Source of the DNA: Torymus aiolomorphi | Lineage: Eukaryota; Arthropoda; Insecta; Hymenoptera; Torymidae | Direction: 5' to 3' | Assembly (NCBI GenBank): GCA_036365515.1 | Contig: CM070877.1 | Location: forward strand, 111,864,011 to 111,928,010 | Length of the DNA stretch: 64,000 nucleotides | In this document: positions 52,126 through 63,826 of the stretch, one piece after another | Layout: every line of letters begins with the position of its first letter | Position numbering within the stretch: the stretch's first letter is position 1 | Notes under the pieces: model-generated | Databases searched by the model: none | Told to the model about the DNA's origin: nothing | Seen by the model: the letters and a program-made list of their open reading frames with translations, nothing else | Translations under genes and position numbers: made by a program

Positions 52126-53811
52126 TTAATTCTGATTTGTGTTTGATTGGTGTGGGCGCGTGCTTTCTGATTGCCCCCAGGTCGCGCCCTGTGCCGCGGG
52201 GCTGTTCGCGTTTCCCGCTTCACGTTGCAATTTTTCTCTACTTTTTCTTTCCAATATTTGGCATTCATTCTTCCAGTGTCCCTCTTTTTTACAATAATTG
52301 CAAATTTTAACAAAATTATTGATTTGATTCGATTGTGCCACTGCGGGACTGTGCGATCGCGGTCTATATTGATTTTGTGAGACTTGGGGCGTGGCTGGCC
52401 GCGCGCTAGCCAATGGGTTCGCGGCTGGTGCCGAGACGCGCGCTTGCGTAGCTACGGGCTGCGCCCATGTAGTCGGCTGTGTCGCGGGTTGCTGTGTACC
52501 CGGGGGTAACAATGATTTTAAAGTCCAACAGTTTTTCGCGATGTGATTTCTTTTGCCACAATATTGACAAATTTCTGTCGGTTTATTTTGAACAATTTTA
52601 ACTTCAGCTAATTCTGCCTTCAATTTGTTATTTTCTTGATTTAATTTACTTTTACGCGTTGGTTCGGTTTTCTCTAAATCTGTAACCTCACGCTCTATTT
52701 CTATTGCTTTTTCTACGGCTTCCTGAAAAGTTGCGGCCACCCCCATGCGCCTCTTAATTTCCCAATCCATACCGCGTACAAAAAATTTTAATTTATCGGC
52801 TTCTACATTTTGTATGAACCCCGCATCATCCCTTTTTTCTCTTTTTGCGGCCTCTTTTAATTCTATTGCGATACGCCTAACTCTGTTTGCAAATGTTATA
52901 ATGTTTTCTTTTTCTCTTTGTCTGGCCGCGGCTAATTCCCCCATCAAGGTGTGATGTGTTTTATACGATCCGAAATTTGCCTCAAAATATTTAACTAGAT
53001 CCGTCATATTAAAAAAACTATTTCCTCCATTGACTTTGCTGCTTCACCCGTTAGCCGTCGTCTAATTAATTTTACCAAGTCGGCTTCGTTTGCTGCCGGA
53101 ATCATGCTAATGGCTTCTCTTAAACCGAATAAAAAGGTACTAAGTGGAATATTGCTACCGTCAAATTTTGGTATGCAGTCTAGTGCATCTTTAATCGACA
53201 AATTTTTTAACGGAGTTAAAGTTGCATTTGGACGAAAAGAATTCATTGTTGTTGGCAGTGTTGTTCTAACATTCGTAACTAAAGGCGTACTGTGCCCCTT
53301 CCCCTGCTACGTGCGGAGTATAATTTGCCGAATTTAATAAGTTTGTATCAAAATTCACTTTATTTTGTGTATTATCCCCGTCTATTGTGTTTATTACCGT
53401 TTTATACTGCGTAACTTCACCGTCTTCAGTTAATTCTTGGTCGGATTTGACTAGAGCTGGAAGTTTTTCAGTAATCAAATGTTTATCCACGCTCGAGATT
53501 GCTTCCATAATTTCAATAACACTAATATTGTGATGCATAAATTCACGTAAAATGTCTATCATAATTTCGTCTTGACAAATTTTTTCAACTAATGCCCTAT
53601 CCACGGTTTCTGCGAGAGACAACTGCAACTTCTTAACATCCCGAATTCTTTCCGGCTTTATTTCCGATGCCGATTGATATCTAGCCCTGAGCACTGCTAC
53701 TAACTCGTTGAGCGTAGCCGTTATTAATGTAGGTTCCTCTACACTAAGGTATTTCCGCAAAATCTCAGTTGCTTCTGAATTCCTAGCGACCGCACCGTTT
53801 GAAGCTGCCAT
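52126..53811 (-). pseudogene. Gypsy gag with two CCHC knuckles
   Basis: Starts MAASNGAVARNSEATEILRK at 53811. A middle part (DALDCIPKFDGSNIPLSTFL) resembles the gypsy capsid. Near the C-terminus are two zinc knuckles, CQYCGKRNHIAKNC and CNYCKKEGHWKNEC. It is broken by single-base shifts near 53290 (a G-run) and 53015 (a run of seven T where eight would keep frame). Shifts at homopolymers could be sequencing error. Confidence 0.9.
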
Positions 53812-53927
53812 TTTAATAATTTATTTATATTTTTCTTTTGAACGCAAGAAACGAAGGGAAAAAGAAAATTTTTATAACTGTGGTATGTATGTATATATAA
53901 AAAAAATTTTCACTATTTTGACTTATA

Positions 53928-53947
53928 TCCCGGAGGTGGGCCCCCAA
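53928..53947 (-). other. Candidate tRNA primer binding site
   Basis: In element orientation TGGGGGCCCACCTCCGGGA begins two bases after the 5' LTR. It resembles tRNA-Pro-type sites, but the exact tRNA is uncertain. Confidence 0.55.
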
Positions 53948-53948
53948 T

Positions 53949-55032
53949 TGTAACGTCCGTGTTACAATGTCGCGAAAACGATAAAGTTAACGCGATAAAT
54001 GTTCCAGTTTCGGTTTACGCCTACACGTAATAACCACGGGAGAAGGGACGCGTGAAAATAGTTAATCGGACAGGTAAATTAAACAATGATAATTCGCGAT
54101 ACTAATTAAGCGGCAAGCGACAGCGTCAGCGAACAATTAGAGTGACAGAGAAAGAGAAAGGATAGCGATCTTCAGAGTTACTTACTTTGGGGCGGTTGCG
54201 GTTGGCTCGTTCTCTCAGTTAGCCCTCGTCAGTCTCAGGACCCAAACGCAGCGGGCGATTCAAATGGCAGAAGGAGAGGATCGTAGAAATAAAGTAACTC
54301 TCAAAAATGCAATTATGTGATGTTTATTAATTGCATAAAGTTACGTTAAAACTGTTACACACTGATTGTAGTCGAGATATAATATCAACAATTATTCGCG
54401 AGACTACAATCAGAGAAGCTTGACAAATATTTTAAATTAATTCCACACGAAAATATTCTAAGTCAATTATACTCGAAATTATTCTAAGTAATTTCTACTC
54501 GAAATTATTCTAAGTAAATTCTGCTCGAAAATATTCTAAGTTAATTCTGCTCGAAAATATTCTAAGTCAGAATACAAAATGTCGAAAATTATTCTAAGTC
54601 CAATTGTTACAATTAAATAGTCGTCGGTCAAGGGCTTCGCCCTTTGAAACAAAAAGAACAAAAGCTTCTGCTCGAGTGGAGGCGCGTCGCGGCTTTTATA
54701 CCCGCGCATGTATCTAGGGCAGATGCAAAGGTAAGGGAGTGTAGGGTATCTCATCTTTTGCATGGGGTGGCAAGGACGCGGGTGGGGAACTCGGGTTCGA
54801 ATGTGGCGCTGCCAAGGACAAGGGTTGGATCGATAGGCGGTACGAATACGGGTAAGATAGGATTCGTTACCATGCGAACTGTGGCTCACGTAGGTAACCC
54901 AGTTGCTACCATGTGGCGCCACTGACAGGAAAGAGGACTCATGGTAACATGAAGGAAAAAAGGTTGTAGGGTGGTAAGGATAGATGGTAGCATGGGTGTC
55001 CAAAGTAGCGGTCAGTCGTGCTCGACGTGACA
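53949..55032 (-). repeat. 5' LTR of the gypsy element
   Basis: 1084 bp, nearly identical to 42348-43430. Confidence 0.95.
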
Positions 55033-55519
55033 GTATATATAGATATATAACACATGTTATTCTTGTTCTTTTTATCTGTTCCTCAGAGCTGTGTGAAGGC
55101 CCATAGACTGCGCGCTCCCGCGTGTAAAGCGCTGAAGCCGGGCAAGAGAGAGAGGGCAATAGCTGGGGTAATGCTCTCTCTCTTTCTAATGGGCGCTTGG
55201 TGGGGGAAGAGTGTTGCGTTGCCCTCAACGCCCTCTCCTCCTCTGTCGTCACAATTTCCCCTCTATCCCCACCACTGTAAGTGTGCGAGAGAGATAGCAT
55301 GATCCCGCGCCGTCATCTTGGTCTTCACGCCGCCCGTAAAGGAAGTATCTACATAGGGGCGCGTCTTGGCGTGCGTCAAGATGCGCGTCGAGATGCGCGT
55401 CCAAACTGTGGGTTCCAAGCGTGTTCCAATCCGTTTCACATCGTGGATATAGGGTCAGGGTCGATGTAATTAGAAAAGTGAAACGATGTGAAACAGATTG
55501 GAACGCACAGTTTGGACGC

Positions 55520-57727
55520 TGTTATGAACTGCGTTCGCATGGTCGAGTAACGTAATATTTAGGATCGTTCTACAATGATAATTCGAATTTAAGAGATTAA
55601 TTTCAAAATAAATATCAAAATAAATCACCATTTGAATAACAAACGCATTGAAACGTATTACTATAAAATAATAATCCCGATAAAGATTTTAACAATAAAA
55701 TAATGAATTTGTTTAATTAATCAGATAAATAATTTTAACCTGTTCCGTAAATAAATAGTAAATAAACAATTAACGAATTTACGATAGCCCGAATAGAAAT
55801 AAACTGTCCTGACGATTGTTAATAATTGCATTCGTAATTAAATAAATAATAACGAGGTGATCGACAATTAATAATTGATAGCGAAAATAAACGTGATAAT
55901 AATAATTAATAATTGAATTAACAATTGAATATGGGAGCTCGCTCAGGGTGAAAAGCTCTTCCAAGAATTATTTACTGCTCTGAGATTCTAGGAAATCCTC
56001 AAGGACAAGTAGCAACGGTCAAGGCATTCAAGAACAAAGAGGGGAGGTAATCGAAGTCAACAATACCAAGAAGCCAAATTCCAACGGTCAAAAATCACTT
56101 AAGAAGGAATACAATCCAAGGTCAAAACAGAGAGTCAGCATTCCGAGGAGCGTAAACACTTCCGAGAATCCATTAGCGAGGAGCGTAAACACTTCCGAGA
56201 ATCATTGCGCGATGGCGTAACAGCCCAACGGCCCGAGCCATCGTCAACAACCAATCACGGACTAGCGGCGTCCCACGCCACTGGAGGGAGGCGGCCCATC
56301 ACCCGCTGCTCATCGCTCTCGACCCTATTTTCAGGTCTGAGGTCCCTCCACTGCCACTCTCTCTCTACTTCAGAGTGGGGGAGGCCTCTGAGACAACTTG
56401 GCACCCTACAGCCTCTACACCATACTGCCTTCCACCACCAACCTGAAGCTCCACCCACCCCAGTGGAAATTATAAAATATATCAAAATGTACAAAATGTA
56501 TCAAAATTTATTAAAAGGTATTAAAAGGTATAAAAAGGTATCAAAAGGTATTAAAGTGTATCAAATTGTATGTAGAGGTTGCATTTCGTAACTTTTGTAG
56601 AACACTTTGATATCTTTTGATACCTTTTAATACATTTTGATACATTTATATACAAAATCATTTTTTGATCAAAGAAAAAATTTATTGATGAAAGAAACAT
56701 TTAGACACGCTCTGGTAGACTTATATATATTTTAATACCTTTTGATACCTTTTGATATCTTTTAATACATTTTGATACATTTTGATACATTTTGACATAT
56801 TTATGTACATTTTGATACCTTTTAATACTTTTTGATACCCTTTCATACATTTATGAAAAAATTTTTTTTAAATTAAATTATTTTTACATTTTCATACATT
56901 TTTGTACATTTAGAAACACTTTGACATATTTATGTACATTATGATACGTTTTAAGTATATAGGAAATATATAGAAAGGTATCAAAAAGTATCAAAATGTA
57001 TCAAAAGGTATTAATGAATATTTGTTTGTATATACATATCAAAATGTATCAAAATGTACCAAAATGTACCAAAATGTACACAAATATATGAAAAGGTATC
57101 AAAATGTATGAAAAGGTTTTAAGATGTACCAAAAGGTGTTAATGTGTTTAATAGAATGATAAATAAATTAATATTACATTTTTTTATTTTTTTGAAAAGG
57201 TATCAAAATGTATCAAACGGTATCAATAGGTATTAAAGTGTGCTACAAAAATTACGAAATGCAACCTCTATATACACTTAGGTACACTCTGATACCTTTT
57301 GATACATTCTGATACCTTTTCATACATTTAAAATTTCCACTGGGACACGATCCAGAATATAAATTGGCCCACAGCGCCGGCATCGAGTCAGTCGCTACCG
57401 AGCACATAAGAAGCTCTGTAGTCAATTGCACTAGTGCACGAGCTCTGACCACGTCTGTGAGTCAGTCGCCATTACGATTAAAATTCGAGTTAATTGAATT
57501 GCATAGAGTCACGGTTAAAAGTCTATCTATTTGTTAAAATTCATAAAGTATTTAATTACTTTAATAAACCTCGAGTTAAAGTTATTTCTCCGAGTTCGAA
57601 TTTTATTTCAAACTTCCCTCGACTCCTTGCGCTTCAGCGCTTAATTGGTCCCACATCCTGATTGGTCAACTTGGCGACCATTGCAGAAGTGCCTTTCTAT
57701 TCGCAGACCCCGATTTGGGTTATAAGA
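55520..57727 (+). repeat. Solo LTR with 4-bp duplication
   Basis: Starts TGTTATGAACTGCG and ends TTATAAGA, flanked by ACGC at 55516-55519 and 57728-57731. It shares blocks with 59130-60851 (for example GTCAGTCGCTACCGAGCACAT). It contains the fold-back insertion at 56461. No internal retroelement sequence, so it is a recombination-derived solo LTR. Confidence 0.8.
56461..57342. mobile_element. Fold-back element made of TATCAAAATG-type repeats
   Basis: Ends CAGTGGAAATT and AATTTCCACTG. The two halves are built from degenerate 10-11-bp units (TATCAAAATG, TATCAAAAGG) on one side of the centre and their complements on the other. An inner inverted repeat GAGGTTGCATTTCGTAA / complement (about 56575-57275) is flanked by TA. 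No coding. No certain outer target duplication. Confidence 0.8.
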
Positions 57728-57803
57728 ACGCGCAACTCGACGCGCATCTCGACGCGCATCTCGACACGCTCCTTGACGTGCCCCTAGTGTAGATACTCCC
57801 TAA

Positions 57804-58310
57804 GGCTGCGTCTATATAGACGCTTTTAAGCACGTTCGGCGCGCGTGTGGGTGTAACTGATACCGACAGACGGTAACCGGGTTTAAAATAAAACACTAGA
57901 AATGGCACTAGAGATATTACATTGTATAGCAATTATATTGTATAGCAATAAATTGTATAGCAATAATATTCATTGTAGCAGATTGGAGCAGATGGAGCAG
58001 ATGTAAGGCCCGAATTCATAGTCGTAAGTGAGACGTGAGACACTGAGACGGACTCAAGTAAGGTTTGAATCCATGCATTAGTATATCTATATATACTGTA
58101 CTTGAGTCCGTCTCACATCTCACTTACGACTATGAATTCGGGCCTAAATATTGCAGATCACTTTCGAGCGCTCTTTTACAAGTTACGCCTATGTAATATC
58201 TCTAGTGCTATTTCTAGTGTTTTATTTTAAACCGGGTTACCGTCTGTCGGTATCAGATACACCCGCACGCGCGCCGAATGCGCGTTTAAAGCGTCTATGT
58301 AGACGCAGCC
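57804..58310. mobile_element. Harbinger-type MITE, TAA duplication
   Basis: GGCTGCGTCTATATAGACGC on the left pairs with the right end. TAA flanks at 57801-57803 and 58311-58313. Contains the nested element at 58007. Confidence 0.85.
58007..58144. mobile_element. Nested Harbinger-type MITE, TAA duplication
   Basis: GGCCCGAATTCATAGTCGTA and its reverse complement bound 138 bp, with TAA on both sides. Confidence 0.9.
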
Positions 58311-58358
58311 TAAGAGTGCGCAGCCTATAAGTATAAGTCTATGCTCGTTACCCGTTAA

Positions 58359-58902
58359 GGGCCTTTGCACGCTAAAAGCATAACACGAAGGAATAAGGAA
58401 TAAGAGGGCATAAGGTGGACATAAGGTACTTATGCTCCGCTTATTCCTCTTATGCCCGTGTTGTGTACGCAACGAAACGTGCATAACCTCTTGATTTTTT
58501 TGGAGTAAAGTTTTCGAAATGAAATAGCTTACTGTAATTATTAATTGACTCTAATTGGTTACAATTTAAAAGTTGACAAAATAATAAAACTTGAGGGGCT
58601 TTTGTATTTTATCATTTTAACGTGCAGAAGTGAGAAAAGCTTTCTTCTTAATCATTTAGTGATTATTTTTATAATAATTTATAGTGTAGAAATTTTTGAA
58701 CAATGGATGAAGAGGTAAATGTTTACTTGCAATTTATTATTAAAAAACTTACTCCAAAACAAGCAATTTAGGGGTTATGCACGATCCGTTGCGTACACAA
58801 CACGGGCATAAGAGGAATAAGCGGAGCATAAGTACCTTATGTCCACCTTATGCCCTCTTATTCCTTATTCCTTTGCGTTATGCTTTTAGCGTGCAAAGGC
58901 CC
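58359..58902. mobile_element. Harbinger-type MITE, TAA duplication, long arms
   Basis: GGGCCTTTGCACGCTAAAAG opens arms of about 130 bp, with TAA at 58356-58358 and 58903-58905. The centre has an ATG (ATGGATGAAGAG, near 58703) with a GTAAAT donor-like site, perhaps the first exon of the lost autonomous parent, which is speculative. Confidence 0.85.
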
Positions 58903-58905
58903 TAA

Positions 58906-59108
58906 GGCCTCGACATGAGAAAAGTATCAAAGAGGTACAACGACACTGATACACGAATAACATGGATTACTATACCTATATATAGAGGAATAGTGAGGAA
59001 CAAAGTTATTTGTATCTCACTGTTCCTGGTATATATAGATATAGTAACCCATGTTATTCGTGTATCTGTGGCTTTGTTCCTCTTTGATCCTTTTCTCATG
59101 TCGAGGCC
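58906..59108. mobile_element. Short palindromic MITE
   Basis: GGCCTCGACATGAGAAAAGT and its reverse complement bound 203 bp. The centre carries ATATATAGATATAGTA-type sequence also found in the 41026 family, hinting at a related group. Confidence 0.8.
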
Positions 59109-59129
59109 TTTACTACTGAAGATTAACAT

Positions 59130-60851
59130 TGTTATGAACTGCGTTCATCTGAACGAGTATCGTTGCATTTAGGGTCACCCTACAATGATTCCGGAACATT
59201 CCCACAAATAAATAATAAGATAATTTAAATAAATACCAAAGATTAATCTATACATTGTTTAGTTAATTAACCAAGTTATAAACAAGTAATTAACGATAAC
59301 TCGAATAGAAATTGATGATAAACAAGCGATACTGAATTTGTTAACTAATTAACTTTAACAAATAATAATTGCGCCGGTATAGCAATGTGTTAACAAACAA
59401 ATTGGGATTTAGCAATAAATAACGATAATAATCTGCGGTTAAATCAATAACTATTCTGATAATAAATAATAATTACGAGACTAACTGTAATAATAGTGAT
59501 AGCTAGGGAAAAGCTCGCTCAGGTAGGGTAAGGCTCTATTTATAGGAGGACAGCCAGCACGACGACAATCAATGGTCAATTAGTTCCCGAAATCCATTAG
59601 CCAGAGCAACGACAACCAACGGTCAACCAGTTCCCGAAATCCATTAGCCAACGGCCGGCAGAGCACAAACAATTCTGAGAAGTGCTTACCCGACGAGAAA
59701 GAATGCAGGAGCGAAAACAAGTCCGAGAACAGTACAGCAGTCAGCAGGCCAACAAACAATTCCCGGAACTACTACGATACGGAGCGCAAAGGTCTGCATC
59801 GGAACAACCAATCACGAACCAGCGGCGCCCCACGCCACTGGAAGGGGCCGGCCCGTCACTCACTACTCAGCGCTCTCGACCCTACTTTCGGGTCTGACGC
59901 CCCTCCACCGCCACTCTCTCCGCTCTCTCTCCTTCAGAGTGGGGGGAGGCCTCCGAGGCAACTTGGCGCCCTACAGCCTCTACATCGTACTGTCCCCACT
60001 ACCAACCGGGAGCTACTACATCACAACGTAACGGCCTACAGAGGGGAACCAATCAAGAGGCAGGCACAAGCGCCGCAAGTCAAGAAGGGATTTTCGGCCA
60101 GGATCTGAGCATCCACAGGTGTTCCTCCACCACGAAGCTCGCCATGATTAAGAGAAGACAGGGAAGCACTCGGCCCTTCTAGACACCTATAGGCCTCGGA
60201 ACAGACTTCCAGAAGATTCAGCTTTTCGCCACTAGAGGAACTGGCTCCTCCCATACCCTCGCGTTAACGGTTTAAGGTCCGCATCAGGGATATAAAAGAA
60301 GAACCCCAGGCCGCCAGAGTCAGTCGCTACCGAGCACATGAGACGCTTCGTAGCTTTAGACCTGGGTCGTTACCAACTCGCTTGGTACTCTGCTGCACTT
60401 GTGCATGTTGCGCCTAGAAGCTCTAACAGTCGGCTGCCAACTAGTCCGGTCTTTGTTACCGTGTACGTTGCGCCGTTGAGCTTTTAGTCGAGAGTTACCA
60501 AGTACTCTTAAAGCTTCGTAACAAGTATTGCATCAGTGCGCGAAATCCGATTTGTTAACGGTTATTGCATCAGCGCGCGCAAGCTGGCTTTATCTTACTG
60601 TCAGTTAAAGTTTATATCGAGTCACGAACACATTAACGAAAGAATTGTTAAAGACATTAATTAAAGTGATATCTAATTCAATAAACACGGAATAAACTCT
60701 AAATCTCTTGAGTTTGAGTTTTATTTAAACCTCTCGCAACTCTGTGCGCTTTAGCGCTTAATTGAGCAACGTTCCCAAATTCTAATTGGTCAACCCGGCG
60801 ACCATTGCAGAAACGCCTTTCTTCTCGCCGAGCCCGACTCGGGTCGTAACA
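59130..60851 (+). repeat. Solo LTR, complete copy
   Basis: Starts TGTTATGAACTGCG, ends GGGTCGTAACA, flanked by ACAT at 59126-59129 and 60852-60855. It has a TATA-like GATATAAAAG (near 60289) and AATAAA signals near 60680, positioned as in an LTR promoter and terminator. No neighbouring internal region. Confidence 0.85.
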
Positions 60852-60856
60852 ACATA

Positions 60857-60965
60857 TTGAACTTCTGCCATGGGTCATGAGTATGCTAGATATCGGACAA
60901 CTACTTTTTTCGCTTGGTACAAAAGCACAAAAACACATTCATGTGCCTCTTATGTGGACTCGCTT
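60857..60965. repeat. Right arm of the split MITE
   Basis: Reverse complement of 42105-42215 (TGCCTCTTATGTGGACTCGC). Confidence 0.8.
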
Positions 60966-61128
60966 TAAAAGCTGAGAAATATTCCTGAAGAAAAATAAAA
61001 GATATGCTTTTATCAGATAATAAACATGAATATTTTAAAGAAAATGAAGGGTAACATTGAATAGACGTAAAATTTAATTTGTAATTATTATTTTATTGAA
61101 AAAAATCATTTATAAAAAAATATATAAA

Positions 61129-61934
61129 ATGGGTCTCTTAACGGATCCAAGATCTGGAAATGGAGAAATGGCCAAGTTTATTTTAAAATGGGAAAAATCA
61201 CTTTGTTATTTGCTATATTTTTCTGGAGTTATTTGGATGATGCTTTTGGCATTGGCTTATTTTAATGATAGTATGTATTCTTTTTAGAAATAAAATAATT
61301 TATTAAATATTGTAAATTTTAATGTATAATATTTTTTCACAGATACATACTATTCTGAAAATGCACTACTTCCTGGTCTCGTAAAAAAAGAAAGTAATTT
61401 AATGCCTGCAGCAAAACAATTCTATCATGAATTAATTTCAGAAAAGGAAAGATTTCCAGATACAATGCCCTATTCATGGGTAATAGCCAAATTTCATCAG
61501 CTGCATCTGGATGTTTTTACTCATAACTTTACTTTGAATTATCCATTTAACAAACAACAGGTAATTTTATCAACACTTACACTTAACTACTGATTTCATG
61601 AATTAAATTTTATGATTTTTTATGTAATAATAATAAGCATTATTTGAACATTTTTTCATATATATAGTTTTATGAATTTTATATGAAAGTATAAAAATAT
61701 TTCTCTATAACTCTCTTTGGCTTGTTCCGTAATTCGGTCTTGTTTGTGTATGATTTTTTATATTATAAAACTTTTAGTTTGTCGGTCAAAATGTTTATGG
61801 TATTGTAAGAGCACCAAGAGCTGCAAGTACAGAAGCTATTGTCGTAAGTGTTCCATATCGTCCGACAATCAGTATACATCCAGACACTACACCTTCTATA
61901 GCATTATTGTTTGCCTTTGCTCAATTTTGTCGCA
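61129..61934 (+). CDS. GPAA1: GPAA1-like GPI transamidase subunit, first three exons
   Basis: Exons 61129-61270, 61343-61560 and 61778-61934, with clean GT/AG borders and phases 1, 0 and 1, encode 172 residues. MGLLTDPRSG at the start, a hydrophobic segment (SLCYLLYFSGVIWMMLLALAYF, about 25-46), YYSENALLPG, and QNVYGIVRAPRAASTEAIVV are hallmarks of GPAA1 (GAA1). GPAA1 is an ER membrane subunit of the complex that attaches GPI anchors to proteins. The family protein is about 600 residues, so only the N-terminal quarter is here. The next expected block (YWAKDI..) is not seen intact. A weak match follows a TTATCCTAG acceptor near 62119, reads KNSIAK and soon stops. Either the gene continues beyond the window after a long intron or this is a truncated copy. 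Confidence 0.85.
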
Positions 61935-62640
61935 GTGAGTTAAATTTTATCATACCAAAAATAAATAATTTTTTATAACATTATTAATATTTCAAGTAAT
62001 AATCATAAATATTAGCTAACTATCCTAAGTATGCCTTTATTATCTTATATTCACATTTTATTTTATTGTACTTCAGTTTGAATAAAATTTTTTTAATTTT
62101 AAATTATTTATTATCCTAGAAAATTCTATAGCTAAAAAATTGCAGTTATTACAATTCTTTTCTGGCATATTAAATAGTACATAATGGAGATCAGGTTGTA
62201 AACAGAATAAAGCTGGAAATTCTGTGAAAAACTACTTTTGATAACATATTAAATCAATCTTTTAACAAAATATCAAATCATCATGTAATATTTACTTTAA
62301 TTTAAATAAAAAATTTTAATTATCAAGAATAGTTTACAACTTGCAGGTTTTTTATTTAGTTTGAAATAATAATTTTTTTTTATCTATGAAGTTGGAGAAT
62401 GTATATTAACGCACTATAGGGAAGGAATAATAATAATATTAACTTTATTATTTCTGTAATTCTTATAAACAATTTAGTATATGAAAATTGATTCTTAAAA
62501 CAAAGTTATAAAATCTTATATTTTGGAATATTTCAAGTGTTATATTTCATTATTTGATTTATTTTAATAATTAATGAATATTATAATTTTTAAGTATTGA
62601 TATTCCTCTCCATATTAACAAGTAGTGAAATGATAACACA
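61935..62640. other. Possible decayed fourth GPAA1 exon and AT-rich spacer
   Basis: About 62120-62185 gives KNSIAKKLQLL then a stop in the phase required after exon 3, aligning poorly with the conserved KNYWAKDI region of the family. The rest is AT-rich with nothing recognised. Confidence 0.35.
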
Positions 62641-62714
62641 GCAAATGTGGGAGGACAACCCAAGGCTTAAATAAAAACTCCTTTAGTTAATTTTTTTCCA
62701 TAAATACCGGCAAC

Positions 62715-62743
62715 GTTTCGTCCCTGGTATGGGACCTCTTCAG
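62715..62743 (-). ncRNA. Hammerhead ribozyme-like core
   Basis: On the minus strand CTGAAGA, a 5-6-bp stem GGTCCC/GGGAC with loop ATACCA, then GAAAC, matches the hammerhead core (CUGANGA .. GAAA). Hammerheads are known in Penelope-like elements. Stems I and III were not verified. Confidence 0.65.
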
Positions 62744-63080
62744 GCCTTTATTAAAAAATAATAAAAATTATAATTGTATAGTAATGTTTTCACAATAAAT
62801 ATGGAAGTTATAAACTTTGTTATTGTATAAAAATCAAAAAATTAATGGTCATACCATAATACTTAAATAACTAATATCACATCAGAGACGAATACGTCTC
62901 TATCGTCGTACGCGTTTTCAGTCTATGGCAGTCATATAATAGATGTAAGTATGTAACAGAGTCAACCCAGGCGGAGATACCCGAAGGTACCTGAACTTAC
63001 TTATTCACGTATACATAGAAAGCCATAATAGAACACCTTCACACAAACAAAGAGAAATTTCAAACAGAGAATAGTTATAC

Positions 63081-63826
63081 TTAGGAATCTGATTTATTTA
63101 AATATCTATTTAATTTATTATATTGTTTACTAATAGTGTTAAAGTCTTCTTGTTTATTAATGTTATTATTATTGATATTAATAAAAATATTTTCCGCAAT
63201 TAATCTTTTAAAATTATTTGGTTCTTTATCTAAAATTTTAACATTATCATAATCAAAACTATGTGAAAAATTATTTACATGAGTCGGAATTGGTAATATT
63301 TTGTCTAACGGGTTTTTTTGTGCTCATATATTCTCTTTTTAAACATCTCTTTGGTTGGCCAACATAAGTGGCATTACAATCCTTACACGCAATCTCGTAT
63401 ACCACATTGGTCTCACACCATTTTTCCAGCTTATCTTTACCTAACTTAATAATGCTATTTAATTTGTTTGACATACAAGGAACTATAGTAAAACCATACT
63501 TTTTGAAGGAAGACTTACATGTAAAAAATAATTTATCATGAAACGGAATCGATATAACATTTTTGATTGTAGACATATTATTATTAAGTTTTGAATTGCC
63601 ATAAGTGTGATATCTCACGCGATAACGAATACAACTATCAATAAAATTATCAGGGTAGCTATTTTTGGCGAGTATTTTTTTAACCATAATCAAATTTTCA
63701 TTATGAAATTGTTGGTGCGAAAGAAGAAGAGCTCTATCTACTAGATTGTAAATGATATTGCGTTTTAATTGAATTGTGTGGTTTGAATTAAAATTTAAAA
63801 CTCTATTAGTGTTTGTGGGTTTTTGA
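63081..63826 (-). pseudogene. Penelope-like RT end and GIY-YIG endonuclease
   Basis: The GIY-YIG core reads VVYEIACKDCNATYVGQ with the following K/R-rich helix. A preceding CxxC-like zinc area lies near CKSSFKKYGF. Near 63335 a one-base shift moves the frame, after which YEHKKNPLDK and SHSFDYDNVKILDKEP continue to a stop at 63081. Such endonucleases nick target DNA for retrotransposition. The frame is also broken near 63693, so it is not functional as read. Confidence 0.85.

Larger units (their letters stand above)
42348..55032 (-). mobile_element. Full-length Ty3/gypsy LTR retrotransposon
   Basis: LTRs of 1083 and 1084 bp with TG..CA ends bound 12.7 kb, flanked by a 4-bp duplication GTAT (42344-42347, 55033-55036). 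Coding order on the minus strand is gag, protease, RT/RNase H, integrase, the Ty3/gypsy order. LTRs differ at only about a dozen positions by eye, so insertion is fairly recent, yet several single-base frame changes break the polyprotein. No env was recognised. A 3-kb stretch (43446-46453) downstream of integrase has no identifiable domain. Confidence 0.95.
42221..55102. mobile_element. GGGCCTTCACA-family MITE split by gypsy
   Basis: The left part, 42221-42347, and right part, 55033-55102, form one MITE matching the copy at 41026. The gypsy element lies between GTAT duplications at its centre. Confidence 0.85.
55344..57797. mobile_element. MITE with AGTATCTACATAGGGGC ends, split by a solo LTR
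   Basis: The left arm contains repeated GATGCGCGTC units and pairs with the right arm ending GTGTAGATACT. An inner palindrome (GTTCCAATCCGTTTCACATC with its partner) precedes the LTR. Flanked by the broken MITE of the previous entry. Confidence 0.75.
55103..58333. mobile_element. Second CATAGACTGCGCGC-family MITE, heavily interrupted
   Basis: The left part (55103-55343) matches 41217 onward. Its right terminus reappears at 58314-58333 as AGTGCGCAGCCTATAAG-type sequence. Between them lie the 55344-57797 and 57804-58310 elements. Confidence 0.7.
62640..63826 (-). mobile_element. Penelope-like element, 3' portion
   Basis: The minus strand encodes the end of a Penelope-type RT (KPTNTNRVLNFNSNH) and a GIY-YIG domain, followed by a hammerhead-like motif near its 3' end. 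The element is 5' truncated: similarity stops near 63826. Confidence 0.85.

Noticed and set aside
54536..55300. 254-codon frame over the gypsy LTR edge
   Set aside because: It crosses the LTR into the flanking MITE, and the same frame exists in the other LTR only up to its edge.
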